A DNA stretch of 64,000 bases from Paenibacillus sp. ACRRX (GCF_022346885.1 NZ_JAKRNK010000002.1:434001-498000), one strand, 5' to 3'; shown: positions 52,451 through 62,867, counted from the first letter of the stretch. Notes: generated from the letters alone by a model not told the origin. Numbers and translations: made by a program.

Positions 52451-52596
52451 AACAGTTTGGTCAATGATTAAAGCGAAAGTAATAATCTAATTATCCCTAG
52501 TGGATTAATCGATTTTAACATTAACTTCACGGAATCGTCAAGGTTTGTTCTGACTGATATCTCCTACCTTATCGACGGCTTGGAGGAGTTAATACT

Positions 52597-53334
52597 TTAT
52601 ATTTTATTAGGAATTTCGTCTGCTGGCAGTTCACCATCTGCCCCTATGTAATAATGCCTAATTGGCTTCAGCGTGACATCATCCAGCTCATATACGAGCG
52701 GAACGCCAGTTGGTATATTCAGATTGGCGATACCATCGCTTGGCACATCGTCCAGGTACTGGACAAGTGCTCTGATTGTATTGCCGTGAGCCGCAATAAC
52801 AATCCGTTTACCGGCATGTAAATCTGGCAAAATACGCATGTTCCAATACTTGATTACACGTTCCTCTGTATCCTCCAGATTCTCTGTTAAAGGAAATTCT
52901 CCTTTGACAAGCTCTGCATATTTAGGATGTTCTGCTTCATACCGCTCATCATCCATCTCTAAAGCCGGAGGTCTAACATCAACAGATCGGCGCCAGAGAT
53001 GAACTTGATCTTCACCATACTTTTCTGCCGTTTCTGTCTTATTTAATCCTTGAAGTGCACCGTAATGGCGTTCATTCAACATCCACGTCTTGGTCACAGG
53101 AATCCACACAAGATCCATCTCATGCAGCACAATCCATAACGTTCGTATCGCTCGCTTCAGCACGGAAGTATGAGCCGTATCAAAGATAAAGCCATTTTGA
53201 CGTAAAATAACCCCCGCCTGCCGTGCTTCATTTAAACCTTGCTCTGACAGGTCTACGTCTGTCCACCCGGTGAATCGATTTTCCAGATTCCACACGCTTT
53301 GACCATGACGAATAAGTACAAGTTTAGTAGTCAT
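52597..53334 (-). CDS. gpmA: 2,3-bisphosphoglycerate-dependent phosphoglycerate mutase
   Basis: 245 residues, the family's normal length. The phosphohistidine motif is [12 protein letters not shown] at the start, followed by [30 protein letters not shown] carries the catalytic Glu and a substrate Arg/Lys, and the second catalytic His is in [11 protein letters not shown] near 185. It interconverts 3- and 2-phosphoglycerate in glycolysis and gluconeogenesis. Bacillales usually rely on the cofactor-independent GpmI, so this may be a second isozyme. ATG with AGAAGG; strong terminator downstream. Confidence 0.94.
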   Translation of the reverse strand: MTTKLVLIRHGQSVWNLENRFTGWTDVDLSEQGLNEARQAGVILRQNGFIFDTAHTSVLKRAIRTLWIVLHEMDLVWIPVTKTWMLNERHYGALQGLNKTETAEKYGEDQVHLWRRSVDVRPPALEMDDERYEAEHPKYAELVKGEFPLTENLEDTEERVIKYWNMRILPDLHAGKRIVIAAHGNTIRALVQYLDDVPSDGIANLNIPTGVPLVYELDDVTLKPIRHYYIGADGELPADEIPNKI

Positions 53335-53419
53335 CGAGCAAACCTTCTTTCTATATCCTGCCGTATGAACAGCTATAAATCTCTATATATCTATTGTACC
53401 CGTTTAGCCTGAATAGGAA

Positions 53420-54367
53420 TCAATATCCCTTATCCAAATCAACTATATTGATTAAGCCTTCTCCACGGCGGTACAGATTCAGATTGTGTTCAAATATGGA
53501 TATGCAGCGAGGCAAATACATTTTGGATATCCCCGAAATATGCGGAGTAATTATACAATTATCAAGCTGCCATAATGGTGAATGTTCTGGCAACGGCTCC
53601 ACCTCAAACACATCCAAGTACGCACGTCGTATGCGCCGATCTTGAAGAACGGCAGCAAGTTCCGTTTCCACTACAATTTCGCCTCTACCCAAATTGATTA
53701 GTACGGCATCTTTCTGCAGCAGGCTTAGCCTATCCTTGTTAAACCAATGTCTAGTCTCTGCTGTTAAAGGAGCTACCACAATAACATAATCTGCGGCTGG
53801 AAGAGCTTGATCAGCCATCGTATATGGATACACTTTTTCAAATCCTAGTACGCTCCGACCTGTATAGTTAACGCCGATACAGGTTATGCCAAATACGCCA
53901 GCTTTGCGAGCGATCTCTTGCCCGATGGCACCAGTGCCAACAATGCATAGCGTCTTGCCGTGCAATTCACTGATTTCCAGCTTGCGGCTCCATTCCGAAC
54001 GCTGTTGATGCCGATACATCGGTACAAATTGCTTCGACTCTTGCAGCATGAGTCCGATCGCAAATTCAGACATCGGCACAGCATGAATGCCGCGTGCATT
54101 CGTCACGGTAATATTCCGCTCGGCTAATGTCCGCAATGGCATTTGGTCCACGCCTGCGCTGAACACCTGAATCCAACGAACCTGTTTCAATTGATCTAGC
54201 ATCGCAGCTGTAATATCCGTACCATAAGTAATTACGATTTCTGCCGTACCTAACGTATCTTCGTATTGCTCTATCGGATTAACGATGTCAATCTCATCCT
54301 GAGGACATAACTGCTGTAAACGATTCATGAATTCAGGCCGTAACGGTATAGATGTAACGATATGCAT
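53420..54367 (-). CDS. D-2-hydroxyacid dehydrogenase (NAD(P)-binding)
   Basis: 315 residues. The Rossmann motif is LCIVGTGAIGQEIARKA near 145, with VFSAGVDQMP before it, NLGRGEIVVETEL near 225 and DVFEVEPLPEHSPLW near 257, which supplies the catalytic Glu; the catalytic His is in ITPHISG near 280. It reduces a 2-oxo acid to a D-2-hydroxy acid, or the reverse. The subgroup with a short N-terminal domain resembles GhrA-type glyoxylate/hydroxypyruvate reductases, but the substrate is not fixed. It starts three bases after the stop of the membrane gene upstream, with GGAG, so both form an operon. Confidence 0.88.
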   Translation of the reverse strand: MHIVTSIPLRPEFMNRLQQLCPQDEIDIVNPIEQYEDTLGTAEIVITYGTDITAAMLDQLKQVRWIQVFSAGVDQMPLRTLAERNITVTNARGIHAVPMSEFAIGLMLQESKQFVPMYRHQQRSEWSRKLEISELHGKTLCIVGTGAIGQEIARKAGVFGITCIGVNYTGRSVLGFEKVYPYTMADQALPAADYVIVVAPLTAETRHWFNKDRLSLLQKDAVLINLGRGEIVVETELAAVLQDRRIRRAYLDVFEVEPLPEHSPLWQLDNCIITPHISGISKMYLPRCISIFEHNLNLYRRGEGLINIVDLDKGY

Positions 54368-54370
54368 GCC

Positions 54371-54943
54371 CTAGTCTCCATTCCTCTTATTTATCCGTTT
54401 GATCCCATAATATAGCAATCCTAACAATATAACCGATATGCACAATTTAAATAAAAGGTCATTTGTCAGAAAAGCTTCACCCACCATTGTCTCGATGTAA
54501 ATGGAAGGAGCTTTGCCCACAAAAGTTACGAGTACAAAATCTGCAAGCCGCATGCTGGATAGAGCGGCAACCGCATTAACCAAGCCGGACGGCATAAGCG
54601 GAATAAGTCTTGCGACAGCAATAATCGCCAGCTGCCGTCGCCGCGGCGCTTGATTCAACCTTTGCAGCCATCCCCATCTGTCCGAGTGAATAAATGGCAG
54701 GCGCGATAAACCTTTACGATAGAGCAGTATCGTGATGCCAGCTCCGATCGTTTCTCCAAGCAGAGAAATAATAAATCCGTACCCTGTGCCAAATACAAGT
54801 ACGTTAGCACCTGTTAAAAATACGCTGGGGATAAATCCGGCAGCACTAATCAGCACATTCATGAGCAAGCTGACTACAATAGCCCATGGACCAAAGCTGC
54901 GCAGCCAATCAACCGTGCTGTTTATATCCAAACTATGCAGCAT
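54371..54943 (-). CDS. TVP38/TMEM64 (VTT-domain) membrane protein
   Basis: 190 residues with five to six hydrophobic segments. The VTT features are GFIPSVFLTGANVLVFGTGYGF near 37-58, GETIGAGITILLYRKG with the conserved Gly-Glu, and VARLIPLMPSGLVNAVAAL near 110 (family R-x-x-P...N motif). DedA relatives of this type move lipids or act as channels. It precedes the dehydrogenase gene by three bases. The ribosome site is weak, so the start is less sure. Function unknown. Confidence 0.85.
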   Translation of the reverse strand: MLHSLDINSTVDWLRSFGPWAIVVSLLMNVLISAAGFIPSVFLTGANVLVFGTGYGFIISLLGETIGAGITILLYRKGLSRLPFIHSDRWGWLQRLNQAPRRRQLAIIAVARLIPLMPSGLVNAVAALSSMRLADFVLVTFVGKAPSIYIETMVGEAFLTNDLLFKLCISVILLGLLYYGIKRINKRNGD

Positions 54944-55110
54944 CTTTTAAGTTTCCGTCTCTTCCTACAAATAATAGAACACACCTTGCCTTACAAGTCT
55001 TATTATAGCATAATGCCCTTTCTCTACTTCTTTCAGCATGCTATCTTCCCCAGCTAGCAACATCAGGCGACATTCGAAGCAGCAGCCCTATTTAGGACAG
55101 GAACTTAAAA

Positions 55111-56037
55111 TTAGACCAACTCTTCAACCGCCACCTGATACAACAAATTCCCTGCACCGAACAGCACACGGTTTTTTCGGAAGTCTTGTGTAGTCGCCAC
55201 GAGTGGCTTTGCTTGTTCATTTAAAAAGTGTACCTTGCACCCTTTGGTCAAAATCCCCGGTTTTTCATTTTTCTTGAGCACAAACGTTCCGTGTTTCCCA
55301 TAACCGCCGTCGAATAAAAAGTGATAACCATCCGTACAAAACCCGGAGGAGCCGGAAATTCCCGGGTTCATAAAGGTGACCTTGGCTTGCTCGTGTCCGC
55401 CAGTGATACAGCCTAACGAGAAGTCCGTATAATAATAAAACCAGATCTCCTTTTCATTAACCGCGTTCAACGCATAACAATCGGCAATATCCGCTGTGTG
55501 ATTTTCGTATATTTTATTGCCATGCTCATCCCAAGCCAGAAGGCCGTACGCGCCAATGGGGTTATTCCAACCGTAATTCCCAAATACGCCCTCATCGAAA
55601 TAACTGGTCCAAATGGTATCTTTCTCTGTCACCTGAACACTTTGAATCCCATCTCCAAGTAAGAACTCTCGAACGGTGTGACCTTCATAATCACACACTT
55701 TGGCGTTCAAATCATATTTGCCTTTGTCATAGTAAGTGCAGCGCGCTCCGACCAACAGTAGATGATTCTGGAGCGGCTGTACAAAATGATAATTATAATA
55801 CTGGCCCCAAATCACCACTTCGTCGATATGTTGATCCGTTACGATTAGGACCTTGTAAGTATACGTTTCCTTTAAAGCCGCTGGGACGAACATGCCACGT
55901 TCGCGTTCTGGGATCTGGTTTATGAGCAGGACATATACGCGTCCATCTGCACCGAACTGTGTTGATATAATCTCAAAACCCTCAACATGTGCTGAGATAT
56001 CAACAAAGGGCTGTAACGCCACCGTTTTATTTAACAT
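55111..56037 (-). CDS. Uncharacterised beta-propeller-like protein
   Basis: 308 residues, soluble, without signal or membrane segments. It is built of repeated beta-strand blocks each closing with aromatic residues (FGADGRVYVLLINQ, LQNHLLLVGARC, GLLAWDEHGNKIYEN, DGYHFLFDGGYGKHG), which looks like a six- or seven-bladed propeller. Trp, Tyr and His are frequent and several Cys occur. I recognise no named family. The ATG has GGAGG. It is a single gene with no obvious functional neighbour. Confidence 0.7.
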   Translation of the reverse strand: MLNKTVALQPFVDISAHVEGFEIISTQFGADGRVYVLLINQIPERERGMFVPAALKETYTYKVLIVTDQHIDEVVIWGQYYNYHFVQPLQNHLLLVGARCTYYDKGKYDLNAKVCDYEGHTVREFLLGDGIQSVQVTEKDTIWTSYFDEGVFGNYGWNNPIGAYGLLAWDEHGNKIYENHTADIADCYALNAVNEKEIWFYYYTDFSLGCITGGHEQAKVTFMNPGISGSSGFCTDGYHFLFDGGYGKHGTFVLKKNEKPGILTKGCKVHFLNEQAKPLVATTQDFRKNRVLFGAGNLLYQVAVEELV

Positions 56038-56213
56038 GCGATTTCCTCCAAAAAAGGTTAGTTATAGACAATATCTGAACTCGTTAACAACATTATGTAT
56101 GTATAAAATGCATCTGAACATGGCGGAAGTATGGCGAAGTAAATAGCGTAAAATCATGTCAGGCTTCGTTAAAAAATGCTGCGGCTGCGCATGAAACCCA
56201 GTTCTTCTTAGAC

Positions 56214-56257
56214 ATAAAAAAACAGAGCAGATGAGTCTCAGTCCCACCATACTCTGT
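56214..56257 (-). terminator. Terminator after the DUF1266 gene
   Basis: ACAGAG (56222-56227) pairs with CTCTGT (56252-56257), with an inner GAGT/ACTC option; the minus-strand exit is TTTTTTT. The remaining 56038-56213 shows nothing else. Confidence 0.75.
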
Positions 56258-56294
56258 GTCTTTGATGTCTATTCCTTAAAAGCCTTACCCTCAG

Positions 56295-56987
56295 TTACGT
56301 TATCTTCTTATGCACGACTGGGTGTTCTAAATTCTGATTCCACGCCACCCGCTTGTACAACAGTGAACTGTTATTGATCAGTGTAAACATGCTTGTAGGC
56401 GACATATACTTTTGGAGTTCCGGTTTAGCTTGGTTGAAGTAGCTACCGATGGAGAAGGCAATGAAGAAATCTCCCCAGTTATCATAAGCTGCTTGAACCA
56501 ATCTGGCTGCTTGCACTTTATAGGCCCAGGACTCCTCTGCTGTAAGCATTCCTGCAGCCTGACCCACTCGACAAAGAGCAATGACCCATGAAGCACCATA
56601 GCCAACAATGTTGCCGGAAGACAGCTGATGCAGACAAGCATGAACCAGCACCAGCTTCGCATAATCCTCATGGCTGCGATACGACTCCAGATATTTGATG
56701 CGCGCCTTCTCTGACAGCCCATTCAACTGTGCATGGAGTAATTGATATTCTAGACAGAAATTGTTTCCTAGCAGCACATTGATTTGGCTCTTCAATTCAT
56801 CAGCATTTGATACATTCCAGTGTCTAAGTACCTTGGAGATTTGTCCCTTGCTGGACGCGAAAAAGTTAGATGAGAATTCATGTACAACAAAATAGTCCCC
56901 CATTGCCCCATTGAAGCAATTAGCCGATAGACAACGAAAATAGAGATCCAGCTTATACTTCTTTATAGATTGATAATTTTGAAACAT
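56295..56987 (-). CDS. DUF1266 family protein
   Basis: 230 residues, soluble. The C-terminal half carries the DUF1266 pattern: GYGASWVIALCRVGQAAGMLTAEESWAY in outline, an Arg-containing helix, AAYDNWGDFFIAFSIG and an ending around a Tyr-rich tail. E. coli YbeR and YbeU, encoded beside hscC and djlB/djlC, belong to the same family. Here it follows the J-domain gene by 18 bases with AGGAGGG and is likely the third gene of an hscC-type operon. Molecular function is unknown; a client or regulator of the chaperone pair is a reasonable guess. Confidence 0.75.
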   Translation of the reverse strand: MFQNYQSIKKYKLDLYFRCLSANCFNGAMGDYFVVHEFSSNFFASSKGQISKVLRHWNVSNADELKSQINVLLGNNFCLEYQLLHAQLNGLSEKARIKYLESYRSHEDYAKLVLVHACLHQLSSGNIVGYGASWVIALCRVGQAAGMLTAEESWAYKVQAARLVQAAYDNWGDFFIAFSIGSYFNQAKPELQKYMSPTSMFTLINNSSLLYKRVAWNQNLEHPVVHKKIT

Positions 56988-57005
56988 AAGGTTGCCCTCC
57001 TGTCA

Positions 57006-58388
57006 TTAGGTCAACAGCAAATATGTAGTTCGAATGGCCTTCCATGTCCGCCACAGCATAGCCCCTACCGCAACATATGCGGGCAGAGACCCAAAACCAA
57101 TAAAAAAGCCACTAGCAGCATAGATGAACAGGAGCAGCCAATTTAGCTTCCAGAGTAGAAGGAAAAAGTCCATTATCCGATATCCCATAACATTTAGTGT
57201 GTTCTTAAAGGTTTTCTTTCGAGACTTCTGTGAATATAAATGTTTGTTGCAAAGAGCCATCATAACAGCATAATATCGGAAATGGGCCTTGTTTGAGTCA
57301 TGCTTTATCGCCCATGCTCCTTCTAGTTGATTTAGGGCGATACGACATTCCATAGCTAGACATATTACATCCTGCGAGTCCGGAACATGCTGAAGCAGCA
57401 GTTCAGCATCTTGCTGTGCTTCAATATACTTTTTCCAGTTGAACAGTAATCGTCCCCGCAGCAAATAAGCTTCCCATTCCTTTGGATTATAACTGATCAC
57501 TTGATTGAGAATATCCAGTGCTTCATTAGACGTTCCATTCATTAGGGCTAATTTGGCCCGCATCAGTTGCAGATCCGGGTCCTCCTGAAATAACTCATTT
57601 GCCTGAGCCAATCGCTGTTGGGCATCCTCCAACTGTCTTCTCATGAGAAAAAACTGTGCTTCTTCTCTAAGTCTCAGGTAATCATCAACGTCACATTCAA
57701 GCTGCCGATCTAGTAAACATTCATATCCCAATTCCAACGCGCCGCTAATTTGTAATGTGATATACTCGATCACATCGTTATCATAGCGCTCCTGCATATA
57801 CTCGAAATTGTTACTCAGCTCAAACATGGAATCAAGCATGGTCCATACGTCAAGCGGCATGTATCGGTTTTGGGTTAAAAAGCGAATAAGCACATCAAAC
57901 CGCTTCTCCACAGACCCCACATCCCACATAAAATCTTCTTTCGTTAATGTTTCCCACTGCTGTGGGTCTACACGACGATTAAAATCCCTATAACGTTCAT
58001 GGAGCTCCTGCCAAAATAACTGAAGTGGATCCAGATGCAACTTCGCTAGAGACTCATCTGCAACATCGTCTTGTGATCCATAAACCATATCGTCAATGAT
58101 TTCGGATTCCATTACAGATGACAATAGCGAGACCCTATTCAAACGATCTGAATCTGGCGCAGCATCTTCGACAAGCATAGGAAGAGCTATCTCTGGTCTG
58201 GATCGCCCTCCGGCAAAGTGCTCCGGTTTGCCAGCCTGCTTTATCGCTGCATCGTATGCCTCCCTAAGCCGCTGATACTCTTCTGGATTATCTTCGGGGT
58301 GATAGATGCGGAGCTGCTTGGCATAAGCTTTTTTAATAACAGCCTTATCGTCAGTCGGGTTTATGTCTAACATTTTCCAATTTATCAC
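57006..58388 (-). CDS. J-domain protein with TPR-like repeats and C-terminal membrane segments (DjlB/DjlC-like)
   Basis: 460 residues. Residues 1-60 form a J-domain ([19 protein letters not shown], then [17 protein letters not shown]) in which the usual HPD loop is HPED. The middle is helical with TPR-like repeats ([42 protein letters not shown]). Two hydrophobic segments close the protein (about 405-445), so it is probably membrane-tethered. It would recruit or stimulate the adjacent HscC-like Hsp70. I place the start at GTG 58388, which overlaps the hscC stop as GTGA with GGAG nine bases before; the in-frame ATG at 58403 has no spacing. Confidence 0.8.
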   Translation of the reverse strand: MINWKMLDINPTDDKAVIKKAYAKQLRIYHPEDNPEEYQRLREAYDAAIKQAGKPEHFAGGRSRPEIALPMLVEDAAPDSDRLNRVSLLSSVMESEIIDDMVYGSQDDVADESLAKLHLDPLQLFWQELHERYRDFNRRVDPQQWETLTKEDFMWDVGSVEKRFDVLIRFLTQNRYMPLDVWTMLDSMFELSNNFEYMQERYDNDVIEYITLQISGALELGYECLLDRQLECDVDDYLRLREEAQFFLMRRQLEDAQQRLAQANELFQEDPDLQLMRAKLALMNGTSNEALDILNQVISYNPKEWEAYLLRGRLLFNWKKYIEAQQDAELLLQHVPDSQDVICLAMECRIALNQLEGAWAIKHDSNKAHFRYYAVMMALCNKHLYSQKSRKKTFKNTLNVMGYRIMDFFLLLWKLNWLLLFIYAASGFFIGFGSLPAYVAVGAMLWRTWKAIRTTYLLLT

Positions 58389-60082
58389 GAGAAGTAACTC
58401 CATCCTTCCATCTGTGCAAGCTGCTCCTTGTACCACTGGGCTACTTTTTTAATTATCCGGTCGTCTTGCGTATGTAGTGCATCCTCGAATTCCTTTAGAC
58501 ACTTCGCAATAAATTCCCGCCGCTGACCAAGTGACTCCTCATATAACCGTTCTCCTTTGGCAATAAGCAGCCTGTTCTCCGTTCGATCCCGGGGGTGAAT
58601 CTTAATACTTGCAATCTCTAGCAGACGGGCTGCAATCTGTTCCTTGCTCATTGCCCCCACATGCTGTTCAATGATCATCTGCTTCTTCTCACCTGTTGCC
58701 ACGCTGATAACCTCGACCTCAAGAATACCGTTAATATCATAAGTGTAACGGACATCGATACGCTGTTCTCCTGCTTTGGCCGCTGGAACACAGATATCCA
58801 TTTTACCAAGCTTCAGATTGTTCTCAACCAGCCTACTCTCGCCCTGGTACACATCCACGTTCAACACTTTTTGCCTATCATAAACTGTACACAAACGCTC
58901 CACCCGGCTGACGGGAATAGGCGTATTTCGTTCGATAATCGGTAAATAGTGACCGCCGCTTAGCTTTCCTTTTGCACCTTCCTGTATCACACTAGTACCC
59001 AATGTATAAGGACAAACATCCGTTAGAATGATTTCTTCCAACGCCTGATTCCGCTCCTTCAAGGCAGCTTGAATGGCCGTCCCAAGTACAACAGCCTCAT
59101 CCGGATCAATGGAAGCGTACGGCATCTGACCAAACATCCGACCAATGACATGCTTCACGAGCGGCATTCGGGTTGCACCGCCTACCATTACAATACCGTC
59201 CAAATCGGAGGGCAGCAGTTCTGCGTCCCGCAGCGCGCGCTCTACCGGCTGGCGCAATCGGATAAGGAGAGGCTGTGCCAACTGCTCAAACTCTGACTTG
59301 GTTATATGAAGTATAAGTTCCCGTTCCTCCATAACCGTCCGTATGCATCCTGCAGTTTCAGAACCTAGACTGCGCTTGCATTGCTCCGCTTGCTTGTAAA
59401 GTGAAGATACAGTTTTATCATCAAGCTGGTCCAGCTTAAGCTGATGATGCTGTACAAAATGAGAAACAAGCAACTCTGTAAAGTCATCCCCACCCAGATA
59501 ATTGTCGCCGGCAATGGCTTTGACGTCCATCACGCCCTCAAACAGTTCTAAAACGGACACGTCGAAAGTTCCACCACCGAGATCAAAAACCAAAAACCGT
59601 ATCTCCTCCTGCCCTTGATGCAGGCCATATGCCAGAGCCGCCGCTGTAGGTTCGCTAATCAGACGCTCCACCTTCAAGCCAGCAAGTTCCGCTGCTTTTT
59701 TGGTCGCTTTACGCTGGGCATCATTAAAGTAGGCCGGGACACTAATGACCGCTTCATCGACTGCTTTTCCAAGATGAACCTCGGCATCTTCTTTTAACGT
59801 TCGCAAAATGAAGGAAGACATTTCCTCCGATGTAAACTCAAACGAACCCAGCTTATATTTTTTCTCTGACCCCATAAATCTCTTAAAGGAAGCTCCGGTT
59901 AGATGGGGGTGTGTAATTAGACGTTCCTGTGCAATTCTTCCTATCAATATTGCTCCATTATCATCAACACTTACAACAGAAGGCGTCAATCTTTCCCCCA
60001 ACACATTCGGGATCAGCACAGCCTGTTCACCATCCCAGTAAGCAACCAAACTGTTTGTCGTTCCCAAATCGATTCCAATCAT
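58385..60082 (-). CDS. hscC: HscC-like Hsp70 chaperone
   Basis: 565 residues, shorter than DnaK (about 610-640). The ATPase domain (about 1-370) has the phosphate loop [30 protein letters not shown], the second phosphate motif [15 protein letters not shown] and [10 protein letters not shown]. The substrate domain begins DVCPYTLG and ends in a short helical lid. This is the HscC (Hsc62) type. GAGGG supports the ATG at 60082. It overlaps a J-domain gene by four bases and leads a three-gene operon with DUF1266. It probably handles a restricted set of clients, not general folding. Confidence 0.88.
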   Translation of the reverse strand: MIGIDLGTTNSLVAYWDGEQAVLIPNVLGERLTPSVVSVDDNGAILIGRIAQERLITHPHLTGASFKRFMGSEKKYKLGSFEFTSEEMSSFILRTLKEDAEVHLGKAVDEAVISVPAYFNDAQRKATKKAAELAGLKVERLISEPTAAALAYGLHQGQEEIRFLVFDLGGGTFDVSVLELFEGVMDVKAIAGDNYLGGDDFTELLVSHFVQHHQLKLDQLDDKTVSSLYKQAEQCKRSLGSETAGCIRTVMEERELILHITKSEFEQLAQPLLIRLRQPVERALRDAELLPSDLDGIVMVGGATRMPLVKHVIGRMFGQMPYASIDPDEAVVLGTAIQAALKERNQALEEIILTDVCPYTLGTSVIQEGAKGKLSGGHYLPIIERNTPIPVSRVERLCTVYDRQKVLNVDVYQGESRLVENNLKLGKMDICVPAAKAGEQRIDVRYTYDINGILEVEVISVATGEKKQMIIEQHVGAMSKEQIAARLLEIASIKIHPRDRTENRLLIAKGERLYEESLGQRREFIAKCLKEFEDALHTQDDRIIKKVAQWYKEQLAQMEGWSYFS

Positions 60083-60151
60083 AAGCTCATTTAGCCCTCT
60101 TTCAGCATTGGAATAACACAACTTAACTAATACTATATAACAGAATTACAG

Positions 60152-60183
60152 AAAAAAAGTATGAACTAATGTTCATACTTTTT
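60152..60183 (-). terminator. Terminator spanning the stop codon of the ClbS-like gene
   Basis: GTATGAAC (60159-60166) and GTTCATAC (60171-60178) pair around TAAT; the stem extends with A/T pairs and the minus exit is TTTTTTTCTG. The TAG stop of the gene lies inside the hairpin. Confidence 0.85.
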
Positions 60184-60681
60184 CCATCTTCTCAGCTTTG
60201 CACGAAATGTCTTAAATGGCGCAGCAGAATTAATATGAATCCATCTGGCCATAGGCCAGTTCGGCTTCTCCCCTGTCCATTTACGAGCCCCTTGTGTAAA
60301 TAGTTCCTCCTCGCTTAATGTATCTACCCAGCAGAGCCACTGCTGCTCCGCCTGCTGAAGCAGCAAACGCAGCTCATTTAGAGAATAGCTCGCATAAGCT
60401 GCATAAAAAGAATTGTATAACGCACCGAGTTGATTCCATTTATAACCGAGTGCTGGCATGTGCACTTCTTGCCCCGATCGCTCAGCCTTCTCCCAGCCCA
60501 TAACCAGGTCAAGCCAACCGAGCTGATAAGCGATTATTTGTGCAGGCGTTTTGTCTACTTCCGGAATAAGCACATCCTTTTTATTATTATCAATGTCCTC
60601 AAATTCCTGATCTAGCAATAAGTATGCGGTATGTATAGTATTCTTTAGTGCCTCTTTAGACGGATAATCATAACTTGCCAT
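60166..60681 (-). CDS. ClbS/DfsB-family four-helix-bundle protein
   Basis: 171 residues, cytoplasmic, four long helices. The markers of the family are TPAQIIAYQLGWLDLVMGWE near residue 45, the WNQLGALYNSFY segment, an acidic LSEEELF and the ending WPMARWIHINSAAPFKTFRAKLRRWKK. ClbS protects colibactin producers by hydrolysing the warhead; DfsB and many relatives are widespread with unknown roles. That the neighbourhood contains a colibactin-style peptidase cluster (12 kb away) may be coincidence. GGAG precedes the ATG. Single gene. Confidence 0.8.
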   Translation of the reverse strand: MASYDYPSKEALKNTIHTAYLLLDQEFEDIDNNKKDVLIPEVDKTPAQIIAYQLGWLDLVMGWEKAERSGQEVHMPALGYKWNQLGALYNSFYAAYASYSLNELRLLLQQAEQQWLCWVDTLSEEELFTQGARKWTGEKPNWPMARWIHINSAAPFKTFRAKLRRWKKYEH

Positions 60682-60950
60682 AAGTAAGCTCCTTTACAAC
60701 GTTTATGGTTATCGTAGCATACAGTTGTGACACCCCTATGACAAGTTACACAACCTATTTGCAATCGAGCGTAAACTAGCGCTGGGCGTGACATAGCACA
60801 GCGTCCAGATGTGCCAACGGGATACGAGCAGATTGTTCAAAGTATAGAACATATAAATTATAGATGGTATACTCAGACATGAGTGCCATGTTAGAAGATT
60901 TCATTTATGATATCCCAACCTAAATATTCTTCATAAGAAAAGGTGCCCTC

Positions 60951-61853
60951 ATGCCAACAATTCATTTATCCGCCCCACCCCTGCCTCATTTCATCAATAG
61001 CGGTCATCGTATTATGCCACCAGGGAACAAGCCGCCTGCCAGACGTCATATCGATCTATTTCAATTAATCGTTGTCCGACAAGGATGTCTGTATATCGGA
61101 GCGGAAGAACAACACTACGAACTATCCGCTCAACACGCACTGATATTACTTCCGAACAAATATCATTTTCCGACAAGCGTATGCCAGGAAGAGACCACAT
61201 ATGATTGGATTCATTTTCAAACAAAGGGCTGCTGGACGTTGACCAACACAGAACATGTACCACTACAGATTGACTCTGCCACTTCCAACACACAGTCAAC
61301 CGACACCGGATTAGAATATCCTGACATCCCTATCTTTGCGCAGCAATTCCAACTGCGGCTGCCGCAGTTCAGTGCTATTGAGCAGCCTGATCCATTTATT
61401 GCTGCGTTAAATCAGCTCTCGTCACCCCTTCTGAACGATCACCTAACTCACAATCGGTGGCAGCAGCAGCTACTCTTTCAACAACTGCTCTTACAGCTAG
61501 CCAGCACAGGCGAGGCTGTAGGTCACTCATCCGCTTCCGAATGCGCTGTACTAGCGGCGACGTACTTGCGCGATCATTATCAAGATCATATCACCGCAGA
61601 GTTGCTGGGTGAGAATATTAACTTTCATCCCGTTTATATTGCAAGGTGCATGCAGAAGCAGTTCGGCTGTTCTCCATTTGAATACTTGCAAAAATATCGA
61701 ATTGAACAGGCCAAGCTGCTGCTCTTGCAAACCGATGACTCAATTGCTAGAGTAGCCGCTTTAGTTGGCTTTAATCAAGCTGCTTACTTTACGGCATGCT
61801 TTGCCAAGCTTGAAGGCATCTCCCCCCGCCAATACCGTCAGCGCTTCATCTGA
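60951..61853 (+). CDS. AraC-family transcriptional regulator
   Basis: 300 residues. The N-terminal cupin-like sensing domain (about 1-150) begins with HINLSAPPLPHFIN-like text and contains DLFQLIVVRQGCLYIG. The C-terminal AraC DNA-binding domain (about 200-300) has two helix-turn-helices, with LGENINFHPVYIARCMQKQFG and the signature YLQKYRIEQAKLLLLQTDDSIARVA. AAGGTG precedes the ATG. It probably controls a metabolic gene in response to a sugar-like ligand. No partner gene is adjacent (uppP follows, but that is housekeeping). Confidence 0.9.
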   Translation: MPTIHLSAPPLPHFINSGHRIMPPGNKPPARRHIDLFQLIVVRQGCLYIGAEEQHYELSAQHALILLPNKYHFPTSVCQEETTYDWIHFQTKGCWTLTNTEHVPLQIDSATSNTQSTDTGLEYPDIPIFAQQFQLRLPQFSAIEQPDPFIAALNQLSSPLLNDHLTHNRWQQQLLFQQLLLQLASTGEAVGHSSASECAVLAATYLRDHYQDHITAELLGENINFHPVYIARCMQKQFGCSPFEYLQKYRIEQAKLLLLQTDDSIARVAALVGFNQAAYFTACFAKLEGISPRQYRQRFI

Positions 61854-61958
61854 CAATCATTTCAAGGAGTACTACTTTCACACTCTCGCAAAAAGCTATA
61901 TAATACAGTTTGTGTGCTTGTCATTATAGAAGGAATGTATGTAGGAGAGTGAATCAGC

Positions 61959-62801
61959 TTGAATTGGTGGGAAACGTTTGTCGCCTTTATACTAGGCGTC
62001 GTTGAAGGATTAACGGAATTTGCTCCGGTATCTTCAACGGGACATATGATTATTGTGGATGATTTTTGGTTTCAATCGAAAGACTTGTTTTCTCCAGAGG
62101 TAGCAAACACCTTTAAAGTAGTTATTCAGCTTGGGTCCATTTTGGCAGTCGTTGTTGTATTCAAAGACAGATTTCTAGATTTGCTTGGACTTAAGCGTAG
62201 ACGTTCACAAGATGCTGTCCAACTTGGACGGGGTGGACATCTCAATCTTTTGCAAGTCTTGGTTGGGCTTATTCCAGCAGGTGTGTTGGGTGTACTTTTC
62301 AACGATTACATTGACGAATATTTGTTCTCAACAAAGACCGTTGTCATTGGTCTCGTCATCGGAGCAATTCTGATGATTGCAGCAGATTGGTTCCGTCCTC
62401 GAAGAGCTAAAGCAGAGACAGTCGATCAGATTACGTATGGTCAAGCATTTGGGATCGGACTCTTCCAATGCTTAGGATTGTGGCCTGGCTTCTCCCGCTC
62501 CGGATCAACGATATCGGGCGGCGTTCTACTTGGTATGAGTCATCGCGCTGCATCTGACTTTACGTTTATTATGGCCGTGCCGGTCATGGCAGGCGCTAGT
62601 GGCCTGTCACTGCTGAAGCACTGGGAGAACTTCACGTTGGATTCCCTGCCCTTCTTTATTGTAGGCTTTATCAGCGCATTTATTTTTGCTCTAATTTCAA
62701 TTCGTTTCTTCTTGAAACTGATTAACCGCATTAAGCTGGTACCTTTTGCGATTTACCGTTTGGTGCTGGCTGCCATTATTTATTTCGTCTTTATTATGTA
62801 A
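61959..62801 (+). CDS. uppP: Undecaprenyl-diphosphatase UppP (BacA)
   Basis: 280 residues, integral membrane with about eight segments. The two conserved blocks are clear: EGLTEFAPVSSTGHMII near 16-32, with catalytic Glu and Ser, and GLWPGFSRSGSTISGGVLLGM near 170-190, with the Arg. It recycles undecaprenyl pyrophosphate for cell-wall synthesis and gives low-level bacitracin resistance. The start is TTG (61959) with AGGAGAG spaced seven bases, and no nearby ATG fits. It ends at a bidirectional terminator facing clpP. Confidence 0.94.
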   Translation: MNWWETFVAFILGVVEGLTEFAPVSSTGHMIIVDDFWFQSKDLFSPEVANTFKVVIQLGSILAVVVVFKDRFLDLLGLKRRRSQDAVQLGRGGHLNLLQVLVGLIPAGVLGVLFNDYIDEYLFSTKTVVIGLVIGAILMIAADWFRPRRAKAETVDQITYGQAFGIGLFQCLGLWPGFSRSGSTISGGVLLGMSHRAASDFTFIMAVPVMAGASGLSLLKHWENFTLDSLPFFIVGFISAFIFALISIRFFLKLINRIKLVPFAIYRLVLAAIIYFVFIM

Positions 62802-62817
62802 CGACGTATCATTGAAC

Positions 62818-62867
62818 AAAGGGGATATCCCACAGTCATCCAAAATGACTAGAGGGATATCCCCTTT
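62818..62867. terminator. Bidirectional terminator between uppP and clpP
   Basis: AAAGGGGATATCCC (62818-62831) and GGGATATCCCCTTT (62854-62867) form perfect 14-bp arms with a second AGTCAT/ATGACT stem inside. Confidence 0.9.
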
